From contig OX328128.1 in NCBI GenBank assembly GCA_946811695.1, positions 27,498,510-27,562,509 of the forward strand: a DNA stretch of 64,000 bases, in the 5' to 3' direction. The stretch's first letter is position 1, and each line of letters opens with the position of its first letter. Positions 44,498-54,996 of this stretch are shown here, in pieces. The position numbers and the translations under genes were made by a program. The notes beneath the pieces are model-generated. The model ran no database searches. It had not been told where the DNA came from and saw only the letters and a program-made list of their open reading frames with translations. Source of the DNA: Gonocerus acuteangulatus. Its lineage: Eukaryota > Arthropoda > Insecta > Hemiptera > Coreidae.

Positions 44498-45000
44498 TAC
44501 ATAATTGATTAATAATATTTTATTCGATATTATTAATAAATATATGAAGCGTCCTAACATTTTTACTGAAAATGTGCCGACTCATTTTGTACCTTAGTTA
44601 TCTAAACCACCTTAGTAAAATAAAATGAAAAAATATGATAAACTTACCTTATGTATGCGTAAATATTTTTTTGAGTGTGTATGTGGCTTCAAAAGATAAA
44701 AATAATGTTTAGCTTTAAATAAACAATTTTTATTATAATTGATTATTTTAATGTTTATTATAATTGTAGATTGCTTTTTTTCTTTTTTTTTTTTTCTTTT
44801 TTTTTAAAATATGTTATATAGTTAATTTGTGTAGGTAATTTAATTTGTTATTTGTGTTAATTTAAGTACTTACTTTGATTTATTCATTTACTAATTATAT
44901 AAGTGAATCATCTGTTTTTAATAAATAAACTAATTTACTTTTAGTATCTTGATTTTAATGTCTTAAAAACATGCACGTTTTTTTTCAATATTTAATTATT
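44498..45000. other. AT-rich, no gene seen
   Basis: Very AT-rich with T-rich tracts at 44776-44806. No coding similarity. Confidence 0.5.
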
Positions 45001-45440
45001 ATTTGAACTACTTCTAAAATGTATACAAATCCTAAAACTCCTCACGTGTGTTAATAATAATTTTTTGACACCAAATTTAACTAACATTTAAATATCTCAG
45101 TATCGATGAATTTTGAATTGAATCCAACGATTCCTTGTCTTTCCAACTGATTCTTTGTGCCTAAACTTGGGAAAACTAGTTTGGCCCACATTTTCATGAA
45201 AAATATTACAGATTTGGTCCTTAAAATGGTTTCATTCGTTTCCTTACGTTATAAAACCTATAGCCTGTATCCGGAATTTTACAAAAGAAAATCCGTTAGC
45301 GCAAAGACATTTTACATGCACATTTCGGCCACAGAAAATAGTGTTCCGGTCTGCAGATTCAGCTAGTTAACGAACTCAACTTTTTAAATTAGAGAAAGTA
45401 TTTTGCACCAAGTTTTATCAAAATCGGACCATTTTGATTG
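45001..45440 (+). repeat. Family B repeat, internal part
   Basis: It shares, in order, 'taacatttaaatat', 'gaatccaacgatt', 'ttaacgaactc' and 'atcaaaatcgg' with the copies at 885-2046 and 58490-59130. The ends are not recognised. Confidence 0.5.
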
Positions 45441-46300
45441 ATACAACCCTGTTTCCATGTATTTGCTCTCGCTCCGTCCATGTGAGCGTGTCTCTTCCAA
45501 GAAACCGGATAATCTTTCTTGTGCGCATGTTCTTCTATTTTCACCTTCAGTAATTCTGCGCCCTTCGAGTGCGCATGCTTACTTGAAGAACGCATTCCAT
45601 TCTTTGCGCGTAAATCCCCCCTTGCGCACATACCCCTTCCTAGCGCGAATACCCCACCATGCGCATAACCCCTCCATGTCCACGAGACTTCCATGGAAGG
45701 GTAGATAAACGAGAAGGGATTGGCAGTCATCCATCAAATAGGACCAGTTAGACAGAAGTAGGCTCCCTACCACCGACTTGTCAACAGGCTTCGTTTCTTT
45801 TTATTCCTCAAATTAATATTAATTTAATTTGCTGGAGCAGGTGGAAATTAAAGTGGATTCCCTCACGTCAAGACAATGTTTAAACGGTAGAGGTGAAGGA
45901 GGCATTTTTCAACATGTTCCTAACGCCAGCCTCCCCCACCTAGCTAGGCTAGAGGGCCAGTATAGTCGGAGGAAGGTCCGAGTGAACCTCGCCCAGCTAT
46001 AGGAGGTAGGTGTGGTTTTTAATTGGGGGGTATTTATGATTTGTTGGTTGTTTTTGTTGATGGTTTTTATTGATTGTTAGTACTGTTAAATTTTTATAAA
46101 TGTTTTAATGTTGGCCTCCTGGCAACGATTGGGTTTTTAAATATGACTTATTTGGGTTTTTTAGAATTGTACTGTATGTTATTTTTATTGTTTTTAGTTG
46201 TTTTTAATTGTTGACGTAGTGTATAATGTGACGTACCCATGTGATTTAACTTAAGTTATTTTATTTGATTGTAATGTTGCCTTTGTTGATGGGTGTTAAC
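45441..46300. other. No gene; GC-richer patches
   Basis: Positions 45440-45740 are less AT-rich and contain about three imperfect units of the type TGCGCANATACCCC at 45610-45670. Positions 45890-46010 contain the palindromic CCTAGCTAGG. Frames of 64-113 codons here overlap each other on both strands and show no domain. Confidence 0.4.
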
Positions 46301-46345
46301 AGGACACTGAGGATGAGGTGCTGACCTCGAAAACGTTTTGTTAAA
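46301..46345 (+). other. Hammerhead-like hairpin motif C
   Basis: Positions 46307-46333 read CTGAGGA, T, GAGGT, GCTG, ACCTC, GAAAAC. The 5-bp stem is perfect. Confidence 0.45.
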
Positions 46346-46477
46346 TTAAAGGAATTAAACAGTGGAGGTGTGTTGACTTGTTTTTGCATCCTGTTTACTG
46401 AATAATTTAACTTATTGTATTCTGGTTTTTTTCTGCAATAATATTCTTCAATGCAATTCCTATACATTTCAGCGTGT

Positions 46478-46600
46478 TTTCTCCCTCCCTCCATTTGCAG
46501 GAAACCCGCTGAAGAGTTTCACCTGAGGACGCTATCCGGAAGTGCCGACTAGAATATTTCTTATTTCAGAACCCATATATCAAGAAAATAAGAGTGCTCC
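46478..46600 (-). repeat. Family B 3' module
   Basis: On the minus strand it shares 'ctagtcggcacttccgga' and 'gcgggtttcctgc' with the modules at 1965-2046, 23385-23525 and 61025-61140. It ends AACACGCTGA in place of AACGCGCTAA. Confidence 0.6.
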
Positions 46601-46869
46601 AAAATATTCGTAGACAACATATTGCAAAACTTCTAGAAAATAGAATTAGAAAATTCTTGTAAAATATTTTCAATATAATATTGTTCCATTTTTTTTTTTT
46701 TTTTTTTTTTTTAATATTTGCATAATAATAATAAGTTTAAAAAATAATGATCTAAATATGTGCAAGCAGCTAATTACTATTTCGGAAACTATTCCATCGG
46801 TCAAACTAATATTAACATTTATACTTATAATACATATATCTATACATATGATAAAAATGTAACACAAAA

Positions 46870-47289
46870 GTGGCAGAGGTGTGCGGACAAGAGTTAAAAA
46901 TATTTATTAAAAAACAATTATTGACACTGTGGACTAAGAAATCGTTAGAAACAGACACAAAACTGAGAAACATTAAAAGAAATCTAAATACTTGGCAAAC
47001 CCCTGAAAGGCTGGACAGGAGGGAGGAAGTAGTTTTGGCAAGAATGAGAATTGGCCATATCTAATTAACCCAGAGTTATCTTCTGAAAGGACTGTACCCT
47101 TCCACCTGTAAACATTCTAATGTTATATTAACTGTTGAACACTTCATAACAGAATGTACTGGATACACACCGGCGAGAATAGCGAATAACATTGGCGGCA
47201 GCCTAGCTGAAATCATACAGGACGACGAAAGGGATGTACAGAAAGTATTCAAATATATCAAAGATATAGGCCTTTATCAAGAAATATAA
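46870..47289 (+). pseudogene. I/Jockey-type LINE ORF2 C-terminus
   Basis: The frame reads LNTWQTPERLD and VVLARMRIGHI, then an in-frame TAA at 47062. It continues LTQSYLLKGLYPSTCKHS, TVEHFITECTGY and VQKVFKYIKDIGLYQEI with a stop at 47287-47289. The RIGH-x-x-LT-x-SYLL block followed by C-x-H, EHFITEC and a final FKYI is the same C-terminal arrangement as in the 14490-15590 LINE. RNase H and reverse transcriptase are absent. The tail ends in AAATAAATAAAAAAAATG near 47340. Confidence 0.7.
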
Positions 47290-47574
47290 CAACATAGAAC
47301 TCACACGGGTAAAGGCAGTATAAATAAATAAAAAAAATGTAACGGATCACCGTCTGTGCATGGATGATATATGAGGCAAAATATCATTGAGAGCCTTTAT
47401 GAACGCAAAACAATGATTTTTAGAAATTTGTCTGATAATCAAATTGTCAGTGCGTTGTGCATGGCGTTAAATCCTGTGTACATTTTTTGTAGTATATTTT
47501 GTTTGATTAGGTTCGCAGTTTATCTTCCGGACTTAAAATTAATGTAAAACAAAACTAATAACTAATACATATTT
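47290..47574. other. LINE tail and unrecognised sequence
   Basis: Includes the LINE 3' end (to about 47340) and a spacer with no recognisable similarity before the minisatellite. Confidence 0.4.
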
Positions 47575-47975
47575 CATTTATTTGTATTTTAGGGTTTGTA
47601 AGTTAGTGTTATATAGGGCTTATGGGATTTGTAAATTAGTGTCTTTAGGGTTCATGGGATTTTTAAATTATGGTTTATAGTGTTTGTAAATTAGTGTTAA
47701 TAGGATTTGTAATTAGGGTTTATGGGGGTTTGTAATTTAGGGTTTATAGAGTTTGTAAATTAGGGTTTATAGGGTTTGGTTATTTGGGTTTATGGGATTT
47801 GTAAATTCGGATTTTGTGGGTTTGTAAATTAGGGTTTATAAGATTTGTAAATTAGAATTTATAGGGTTCGTAAATAAGGGTTTATACTGTTTGTAAATTG
47901 AGGTTTATTGGGTTTGTAAATTAGGGTTTATTGGGTTTGTAAATTATGGTTTGTTAATTAGGGATTTAATGGTGT
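47575..47975 (+). repeat. ~22-24 bp degenerate minisatellite
   Basis: About 16 variable units of the type TTTGTAAATTAGGGTTTATAG. It abuts the helicase remnant on its right. The TTAGGG words inside do not form a telomeric array, because the period is 22-24 bp. Confidence 0.85.
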
Positions 47976-48207
47976 GTATTTAGTAAGATTAGGCCTTACT
48001 TTTCTTGATAGCCTATGTTTCGTGATGACAATTAATAGAGCCCAAGGTCAAACTCTAAAAGTTGTGGGTGTGGATCTAAGTATTAGCTGTTCTTCGCAAG
48101 GTCAGCTTTATGTGGCTCAGTCACGTGTTAGCAATCCTAGCAGCCCGTATGCTTTGATACCCGATGGCTGTACGTCTAATATCTTGTATAGAGAAGGATT
48201 ACTCTAA
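47974..48207 (+). pseudogene. Helitron helicase C-terminus (Pif1 motifs V and VI)
   Basis: The 77-codon frame contains MTINRAQGQTLKVVGVDL (motif V of Pif1-like helicases: T-I-N/H-x-A/S-Q-G-x-T) and GQLYVAQSRVSNP (motif VI). It ends NILYREGLL and a stop. Compared with the remnant at 27740, the motif VI cysteine is replaced by glutamine (VAQSRV against VACSRV). Motifs I-IV and the Rep domain are absent. Host Pif1 helicases share these motifs, but the VVGVDL…SCSSQGQLYVA context and the loss of all upstream sequence favour a Helitron origin. The minisatellite directly upstream sits where the missing helicase should be. Confidence 0.7.
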
Positions 48208-48253
48208 AACATACATGTTTTAAATAACCAAACGACGGTGTTTATAAACCAAA

Positions 48254-48303
<50 letters not shown>

Positions 48304-49290
48304 GCTGCTCGAAGACACTATTATACCCTGATAGTCTTTATTTCTTGTTAGTGAAAACTAGAAAAATCAAGTTTCCAGCCTGTGGATCAATGATCGTAGC
48401 TCGAGACACGCACTTTTCCGTGGTTCTGATTTTAGTCCGCTGTCCTTCTGACCCGATTTCGGTGGAAGACTAAATGCTAGGCCTTTAGGGTTGATTATTT
48501 TCTCTTATCTTGTAGAAAGGGCGAAACACGCACCTTCTTGTGCTTGATGCGCCATTCGCGTTACTGGCGCTCTTTTATTAGGCCTCAGGGCCTTTTCCGG
48601 GGTGGAAAAACGAGGAAAAGAATAAGAAAAAGCGGCAAAAAGAACAGAGAGAAAGGAAAAGTATACAAGGATCGGGGAAACAAAGTCAATACCCTAAAAA
48701 CACGCAATTCTTTTAATTTTAATTATTACGATTAATGGGCAAATACATTCTTATTTTTCCAATAAATGACCAATCCTTAATCAAAAATCGCAGAGGATCT
48801 GTTTGTGCAGAAGATTTATTAGACTTTCAAAGATATGCTTTACACTTATCATATTTCTGAATCAGTTTGGAGATATTTAAGAAATGTACAAAAATCACTT
48901 TTCGCGTCGCTTTACCTAAAAGTTTACCTAGGAAATCGAGTGAAATTCGTTTCCAGGCGCTATAGTTAAGCGCCATCGAAAAATCATGAAAATATTAGGT
49001 TTAAGTTTTGGTGGAAAATTGGGTTATATTCGGCACATTTAGCCGAGCAAAGACATATGAATGTAGTTTATATTTGGATTAGGGAATTCACAGAAGAAGG
49101 AAATTATTATATTAAGTTATGGATATTTCACATATTTTGTCAAATATCTTAAAAACTGGTAAGCAATTATAATAGCATTTTCATCAGTTGAAATTCTAAT
49201 ACATTTCATATAGAAAAGCATCAGATATAAATTTAAATTTTTTAATTACCTTAATGGGCTCCCGGATTTCTTCAGGAAAAGGTTATTAGA
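48208..49290. other. No gene; (AT)n at 48257-48297
   Basis: A 41-bp TA run is followed by a mixed stretch (48300-48720) without recognised similarity. The lysine/arginine-rich 65-codon frame at 48538 is purine-rich sequence rather than a convincing gene. Confidence 0.45.
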
Positions 49291-49293
49291 AGA

Positions 49294-50339
49294 AAAAAGT
49301 CCGTCACGCAGGAGCTGCATAACTAAGCACTTTCCTCAGAATTTGGGTAGTGTAGACTGCTTTCCAGAACAATTTGCTTAAAATATCCTACATAAATAAA
49401 ATAAAAACATGAATAGTTCTCTTTTAAATTTGTAATGAGTAACTGATCAATTAATAATTTGCTTCCAGAGTTATGTTTACACATGGTACCTATTACACTA
49501 CGTAATAAATACAAAAAACCTCATATTATCGTATTTTGATCTAACGCAGGAACAGGATACAGTCACTCTAGCGCTCCTTGCGGCGGCTTTGTGAACCTAC
49601 GTCTGACGGGCTTTTCTATTGAAATATATTACAAATTAAACCCCCGCTTTCCGATTGACCGATTCAGCTCATTTTTACAACACTTCTTTCTCATGAGTTA
49701 CCCACGACGTATACCGCGTTTCGTTACAATACAGCAGAAATTACGACCGGTATGAGTATATTAAGAATTTGGGTCAAGAGTAAACCCCCCCTTCTAATGA
49801 ACCGATTTAGTTTATTTTTACAACACATATTTACCTGTAGATTACCACTACGAATACCGAGTTTTGTCGAAATGTACCAAAAATCACGGCTGGTAGTGGC
49901 GAATTGGTATTGTGGGTCCGGAGTAAACCCCCCCCCCTCCTAATGAACCGATTTAGTTTATTTTTACAACAGTTATTTACCTGTGGATTGCCACTACGAA
50001 TACCGAGTTTCATCGAAATATACCAAAAATCACGGCTGGTAGTGGCGAATTGGTATTGTGGGTCCGGAGTAAACCCCCCCTTCTAATGAACCGATTTAGT
50101 TCATTTTTATATCTCACTTTTCTCTCTATATTACTACTACGAATACCAAGTTTCGTTGAAATATAACAAATATTACGGCTGAGATATTCAAATTAGTGTT
50201 TTGGGTTCGGGGTAAACCCCCCCTTCCGGTGGACCAACTTTGGTGGTTAACGAACTCGTTGAATCGTTTGCTAATTGAATGCTATATACCAAGTTTCGTG
50301 ACGAAAAAACAAAAACTCTGGCCGCTATCGTGTTAACAG

Positions 50340-50386
<47 letters not shown>

Positions 50387-50532
50387 TATATATATATAGA
50401 TATATATAAATTTTAACGGGGGTCATTTTCGGTGTCTACTAGGTAGGATCGATAAAGATTTGAAGAAATTTTTCAAAAATTCCGTCATGAGTCCAACCTC
50501 AATAGCTACTTTCCTTCGGAGGAAAGTGCTAA
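49294..50532 (+). repeat. Family A repeat, full-length copy 5
   Basis: Complete from AAAGTCCGTCACGCAGG to GGAGGAAAGTGCTAA, with five subrepeats and an (AT)n tract at 50343-50405. It is very like the copy at 2056-3309 and, with 36833-38107, is among the best preserved. Confidence 0.85.
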
Positions 50533-50638
50533 AAAGAAAAAAAAAACCTTTTTCTCATTTTCATTATAAAAATAAAATGTTTTAGTTTCGTTCATTCACC
50601 GTTGGTATTTTTTCTGTTTTCCTCAGATTTTAATTTTT

Positions 50639-50639
<1 letters not shown>

Positions 50640-50695
<56 letters not shown>
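50640..50695. repeat. (AT)n microsatellite
   Basis: An uninterrupted TA run, not within a recognised family A copy. Confidence 0.95.
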
Positions 50696-50698
<3 letters not shown>

Positions 50699-51033
50699 CT
50701 TATATATTTGAAATTGGTATTGTTCTGTTTCTGATATCAATACCACTCAACAAATTAGTGAAAATTATCTTTGAATCCATTGGGTGATTGGTAGGTGTTC
50801 GTTTATGAGAGCAATCTCCACAGCAGGAGTCCGTTTTTTAAACAAAGCCTCTACTTTGAAGCCAGAAATTACATGTTTACGTCCGTTTTTTACAGCAACT
50901 AATTTCATCATTGAAAAGAGCAGACAAAAACCTATAGGAATCCACTGCTATAGCAGTTGAAATTTAAGCTATAAACTAATCGAAATTTAGTTATAACTAA
51001 ATTTCGATTTTTTTACACATGTCCGTCTTTGAT
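50696..51033. other. No gene seen
   Basis: A short hairpin (TCGAAATTTAGTTA and its complement TAACTAAATTTCGA) lies at about 50979-51008, just before the 72-bp array. Confidence 0.5.
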
Positions 51034-51759
51034 ATTAAGCCACTCAAATGTAGTTTGATTAAGATACCTACACCAAACCCTGACTTTATCTACCTTCGAT
51101 ATCGTATTAAGCCACTCAAATGTAGTTTGATTAAGATACCTACACCAAACCCTGACTTTATCTACCTTCGATATCGTATTAAGCCACTCAAATGTAGTTT
51201 GATTAAGATACCTACACCAAACCCTGACTTTATCTACCTTCGATATCGTATTAAGCCACTCAAATGTAGTTTGATTAAGATACCTACACCAAACCCTGAC
51301 TTTATCTACCTTCGATATCGTATTAAGCCACTCAAATGTAGTTTGATTAAGATACCTACACCAAACCCTGACTTTATCTACCTTCGATATCGTATTAAGC
51401 CACTCAAATGTAGTTTGATTAAGATACCTACACCAAACCCTGACTTTATCTACCTTCGATATCGTATTAAGCCACTCAAATGTAGTTTGATTAAGATACC
51501 TACACCAAACCCTGACTTTATCTACCTTCGATATCGTATTAAGCCACTCAAATGTAGTTTCATTAAGATACCTACACCAAACCCTGACTTTATCTACCTT
51601 CGATATCGTATTAAGCCACTCAAATGTAGTTTGATTAAGATACCTACACCAAACCCTGACTTTATCTACCTTCGATATCGTATTAAGCCACTCAAATGTA
51701 GTTTGATTAAGATACCTACACCAAACCCTGACTTTATCTACCTTCGATATCGTATTAAG
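51034..51759 (+). repeat. 72-bp minisatellite, 10 units, open in one frame
   Basis: Ten units of exactly 72 bp (ATTAAGCCACTCAAATG… to …TTCGATATCGT) are identical apart from one G-to-C change in the eighth unit. They are followed by 6 bases of an eleventh. Because 72 is a multiple of three, the array forms a 259-codon open frame (51019-51798) encoding repeats of IKPLKCSLIKIPTPNPDF plus IYLRYR. There is no signal peptide, domain or promoter that I can identify. The near-perfect identity implies very recent expansion or homogenisation. Confidence 0.9.
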
Positions 51760-52312
51760 TATTCTAAAATTTCAAACCATAATTCTAAGGATATTTAACT
51801 AACAAGACAGATTCTGTGTAACTGTAATCTTATCAGATCCCCGCCTTTATCACTGGTTTCCTTCGAAAGGAGAAATAGTTACGAATTTGACGAAACTATT
51901 ACTTCTCCAAGCTGTTGATATTTCGTATCTTTATTGGCCTTGTCGAGACGCGTAGATGGACTTGAATACTAAAACCTTTGGCAAGATTCCACGAATCGCC
52001 TTTTAGATTCATGATACAACCCGATTTAGTGGCATTTGTATGTTAAAACAATAATTTACACACATCCAAAAAAAAAAGATATCTCCTTAATGAACGAACC
52101 ACATTTTTCGGAGGTACTCGGATAACATCTCACTGACTGACAAACGACAAAATACAAATTAAACACTAACCTACATCTTATCACAAAACGTCACAATACA
52201 AAACTAGCAAAGTTAAAATCTGTTAAATTGTTAGTTTGTATAATTTGTTAGAGTATTTACTACAAATTTGTATAATTAAAGAAATAAGTAAAACTGTATT
52301 CTCCTATATCTA
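51760..52312. other. No gene seen
   Basis: AT-rich. No recognisable coding sequence before the mariner end at 52313. Confidence 0.5.
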
Positions 52313-52664
52313 TCAGGCTGTACTGTATGAAATGTCAGTTTTGGACTTGCCGATTTCCTTCAAATCTCTTGAAACTGTCGTTGCTCCTACTCCGAGTTCT
52401 TTGGCATATTCCCTGGTGCTTTTTGAGGGAGAAGCTTCAACGCTTTCTTTCAGGTGGTCATTGTCAAGCTTGGTTTCTGGCCTTCCTCGCTCCTCGTTGT
52501 CAAGTTCAAAATTTCCATTTCGAAACCTGGAAAACCACCGGTAAACAGTTCGTTCATTCGTCGTTCCCTCCCCGAACGCCGTGTTAATGTTTATACACGC
52601 CTCAGCAGCTATGACCGAGCATCAATTCATAACGAGAAATAATACGGATTTCCGTTGAAGTCAT
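52313..52664 (-). pseudogene. mariner transposase N-terminal (HTH) half, frameshifted
   Basis: It starts at ATG 52664 (MTSTEIRIISRYELMLGHS). A +1 frameshift near 52600 follows, then AAEACININTAFGEGTTNE and RTVYRWFSRFRNGNFELD. It continues NEERGRPETKL and EYAKELGVGATTVSRDLKE. This is the paired helix-turn-helix region that binds the inverted repeats: YRWFSRFR-x-G and the GRP hook, then the second HTH. It then joins directly to the left terminal repeat, and the frame stops in the repeat itself. The D,D34D catalytic domain is deleted. It could only act, if at all, as a DNA-binding fragment. Confidence 0.9.
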
Positions 52665-52855
52665 AATTTAAGTTTTATTTTTTTCTCAGAGGATCGTTTT
52701 CACAACACAGTATACAAGTTACTGATTAAATAATAGGAATAAAAGAGCTTTAATTCTATATGAATAACAATGATGTTTGTAAATAATGAAATAAAAAAGG
52801 GAAAGGATTAAATCGCAAAGTAAACAAAACTGACATTTCATACGGTACAGCCTGA
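52313..52855 (-). mobile_element. Internally deleted mariner with intact ends
   Basis: Terminal inverted repeats start TCAGGCTGTAC and continue GTATGAAATGTCAGTTTT on both ends, with one mismatch (ACTG/ACCG). They are flanked by TA on each side (52311-52312 and 52856-52857). The sequence resembles the ends of mauritiana-type mariners. The minus-strand interior keeps only the DNA-binding half of the transposase. At 543 bp against about 1.3 kb for full mariners, it is a MITE-like deletion derivative that could still be mobilised in trans. Confidence 0.9.
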
Positions 52856-52857
52856 TA

Positions 52858-53909
52858 GATGTAAAATGACCTATATAAATACAGTGCAATGTATAGATGC
52901 AATAATGTGTTTGTATGCACATATGTAAAACATAATTGTAATGTATACATGTAATGATTGTTCTGAGCATGTTGTTACGGATGCTCATAAAATAAATATT
53001 AAAAAAAAATAACTTCAAGCATTAGGCGAGACGCTAACTGTTGAAATAAAACATGACACAGGTACGACTGGATGCACAAGGCTATATGTCATATCCCATA
53101 CGTGTAAGCCACAATTTAAATATCCCAGAAATGATAAAAAAATCAAAACATCTCAAAAGTACTAAAGTATTTATGGGCGATTGTAGAATATAAAACGATC
53201 TTTTGAATCGATTCGAATCGAAATGAAAAGATCGATCCAAAAATAAGATAGACGAGTTCAGATCAAAAGATCGATCTTTTAGGCTCAGAGGATCGACCTA
53301 CGATATGGATCGATTTCACAAATACTTACAATTACCTACGAAGTTCAAATTTCATTTGTCGTATTCTCATTCGAGAATGGCCCATCACTACTACGAATCG
53401 ACCTAAATAAGTTGACTTAAATTCTTAATAATACGAAAAATATATCTGTAACCTAAAAGTAGAAATATTTAAGACTATTTTTCTCCAAAAATAATATATA
53501 ATGAAACTACTAATGTTAGATCATGTTGAAATATATGAGTATTATTAATATACGTTTATGTTTATCAAGTGAGAAAAGAATAGAATAACATAATAATAAT
53601 GGAAAAAAAATGGTTATACAAATTATGAGCACAGTTTGATACAGTCTTTTTATTATATTATCTTCTCGTTGGAGTAACGGAAGGTACTGAGTCGTTGTAT
53701 AATGTTATTGTTGTATTCTAAGTCTGTTACTGCACATTGGGCAGTGTTCTGTACGTTTCTTCTTCAGTTGAATAAATGAGATTGAGTAAAAAGACGTGAA
53801 ATTAAGAATTTGAATGTTTGGAAAAAAAAAAAAACTTCATTTACAGAATTCTAGATAGATAGATTCTTTAAGAGATCGGCACTTGGAGATCCATTAATTA
53901 AAAGATTAT
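52858..53909. other. No gene; GATCGAT-rich stretch
   Basis: Between about 53190 and 53310 words such as GATCGAT and AAAAGATCG recur irregularly; similar words return at 53870-54240 around the SINE. No coding similarity was found. Confidence 0.5.
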
Positions 53910-54124
53910 GGAGGCCCGGTGGCCGTGAGTGTTAAGGCGTGAGCACTTAACACTCCGTGCCAAAGTTCGTGGGTTCGATTCCCACTATGGGGTGGTGGCT
54001 TTTCTTTAGAAAAAATTAAAATGCATCAGCCCTATCCTGGCTAGAAAAGGGTGGTAACCTATAGATAACCCGTCCTAAAATTCTTCGTTATTAATAATGG
54101 ACGTTAAAATTTAAATAAATAAAT
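53910..54124 (+). repeat. SINE S1, copy 3
   Basis: The best-preserved copy: head GGCCCGGTGGCCGTGAGTG, B-box GGGTTCGATTCCC at 53971-53983, body 'ctatcctggctagaaaag', 'aacccgtcctaaaattctt' and an AAATAAATAAA end. Short matching flanks (TTAAAAGAT on the left, TTGAAAGAT on the right) suggest an imperfect target duplication. Confidence 0.85.
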
Positions 54125-54334
54125 TGAAAGATCGGCCCTTGGAAACCGACTCGTTGAAAAGGTCGGCCCTTGGAGTGTGATTCAAAAAATCGATATATCC
54201 TGTTCTAAAGATCGATTCGGATCGCGCATCTCTACTTTGAATTATTAATGTCATGTAGAATTACAGGCTTATAATCAATATGATTTTAAGTAAGGGTGTC
54301 AATTCTGAGTCGAGTAGCATACAAGGTACATCTT
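54125..54334. other. Short spacer, no gene
   Basis: It contains two more 'ggtcggcccttgga'-type segments like the one left of the SINE, so the SINE may have split a short repeat. Confidence 0.4.
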
Positions 54335-54996
54335 GCGTCAAAATAGGTCCATCTGGAAGGGGCGGGGGTTACTCCGGAGCCAAAGTAGTTATTTGTCAAT
54401 ACCAGCCGTAATTTTTGTTATATTTCAACGAAACTCGGTATTTGTTGTGGTCAACTGAAGAGAAAAATTTGTTGTAAAAATAAACTTAATCGGTTGACTA
54501 GAAGGGGGGGGGGGGTTACTCCGGACAGAAAATACTAATTTTCTTATACCGGTCGTAATTTCTGTTGTATTGTTACGAAACTCATTATACTTCCTGGCTC
54601 TCTAATAAGAAAGAAATCTTGTGAAAATGAAGTAAATTGGTCTATTGGAAGGGGTGGGGTGTTACTTTGTACTATGTTTGAATTGAATTCTTCCGCCAAA
54701 CGTACGTTCGCGAAACTCATCAAAATCAATAGATCAAAATGTGAAGCTTTGTGTATTTATTAGCTTTGTGTTTTTTGTGTAGTACCCCGCATACACAAAA
54801 CACTGGAAGGAAATTAATTCCCAAATTAATAATTGAAACAGCTGCTTATAACAAATGCAAAAGAGCAAAACAATTTATGTTTTTATTTTATTTATCTATA
54901 TAAGTTGTTTTAAGCAAATTATTCAGGAATGTACTCGACACTACCCAATTCTGAGGAAAGTGCTTAGTTGTGCAGGTCCTGCGAGACGGACTTTTT
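54335..54996 (-). repeat. Family A repeat, partial diverged copy
   Basis: On the minus strand it starts AAAGTCCGTCTCGCAGG; the hairpin is changed to GCAGG-A-CCTGC and so still pairs. It has three poly-C subrepeats, and the (AT)n tract and right end are missing. It groups with the 15632-16520 copy. Confidence 0.75.

Noticed and set aside
47575..47975. Interstitial telomeric repeat (TTAGGG words)
   Set aside because: The period is 22-24 bp with variable words; TTAGGG is only part of the unit and insect telomeres usually use TTAGG.
47974..48207. Host Pif1 helicase gene
   Set aside because: Only motifs V and VI remain, next to a minisatellite, with wording typical of Helitron helicases and no exon structure.
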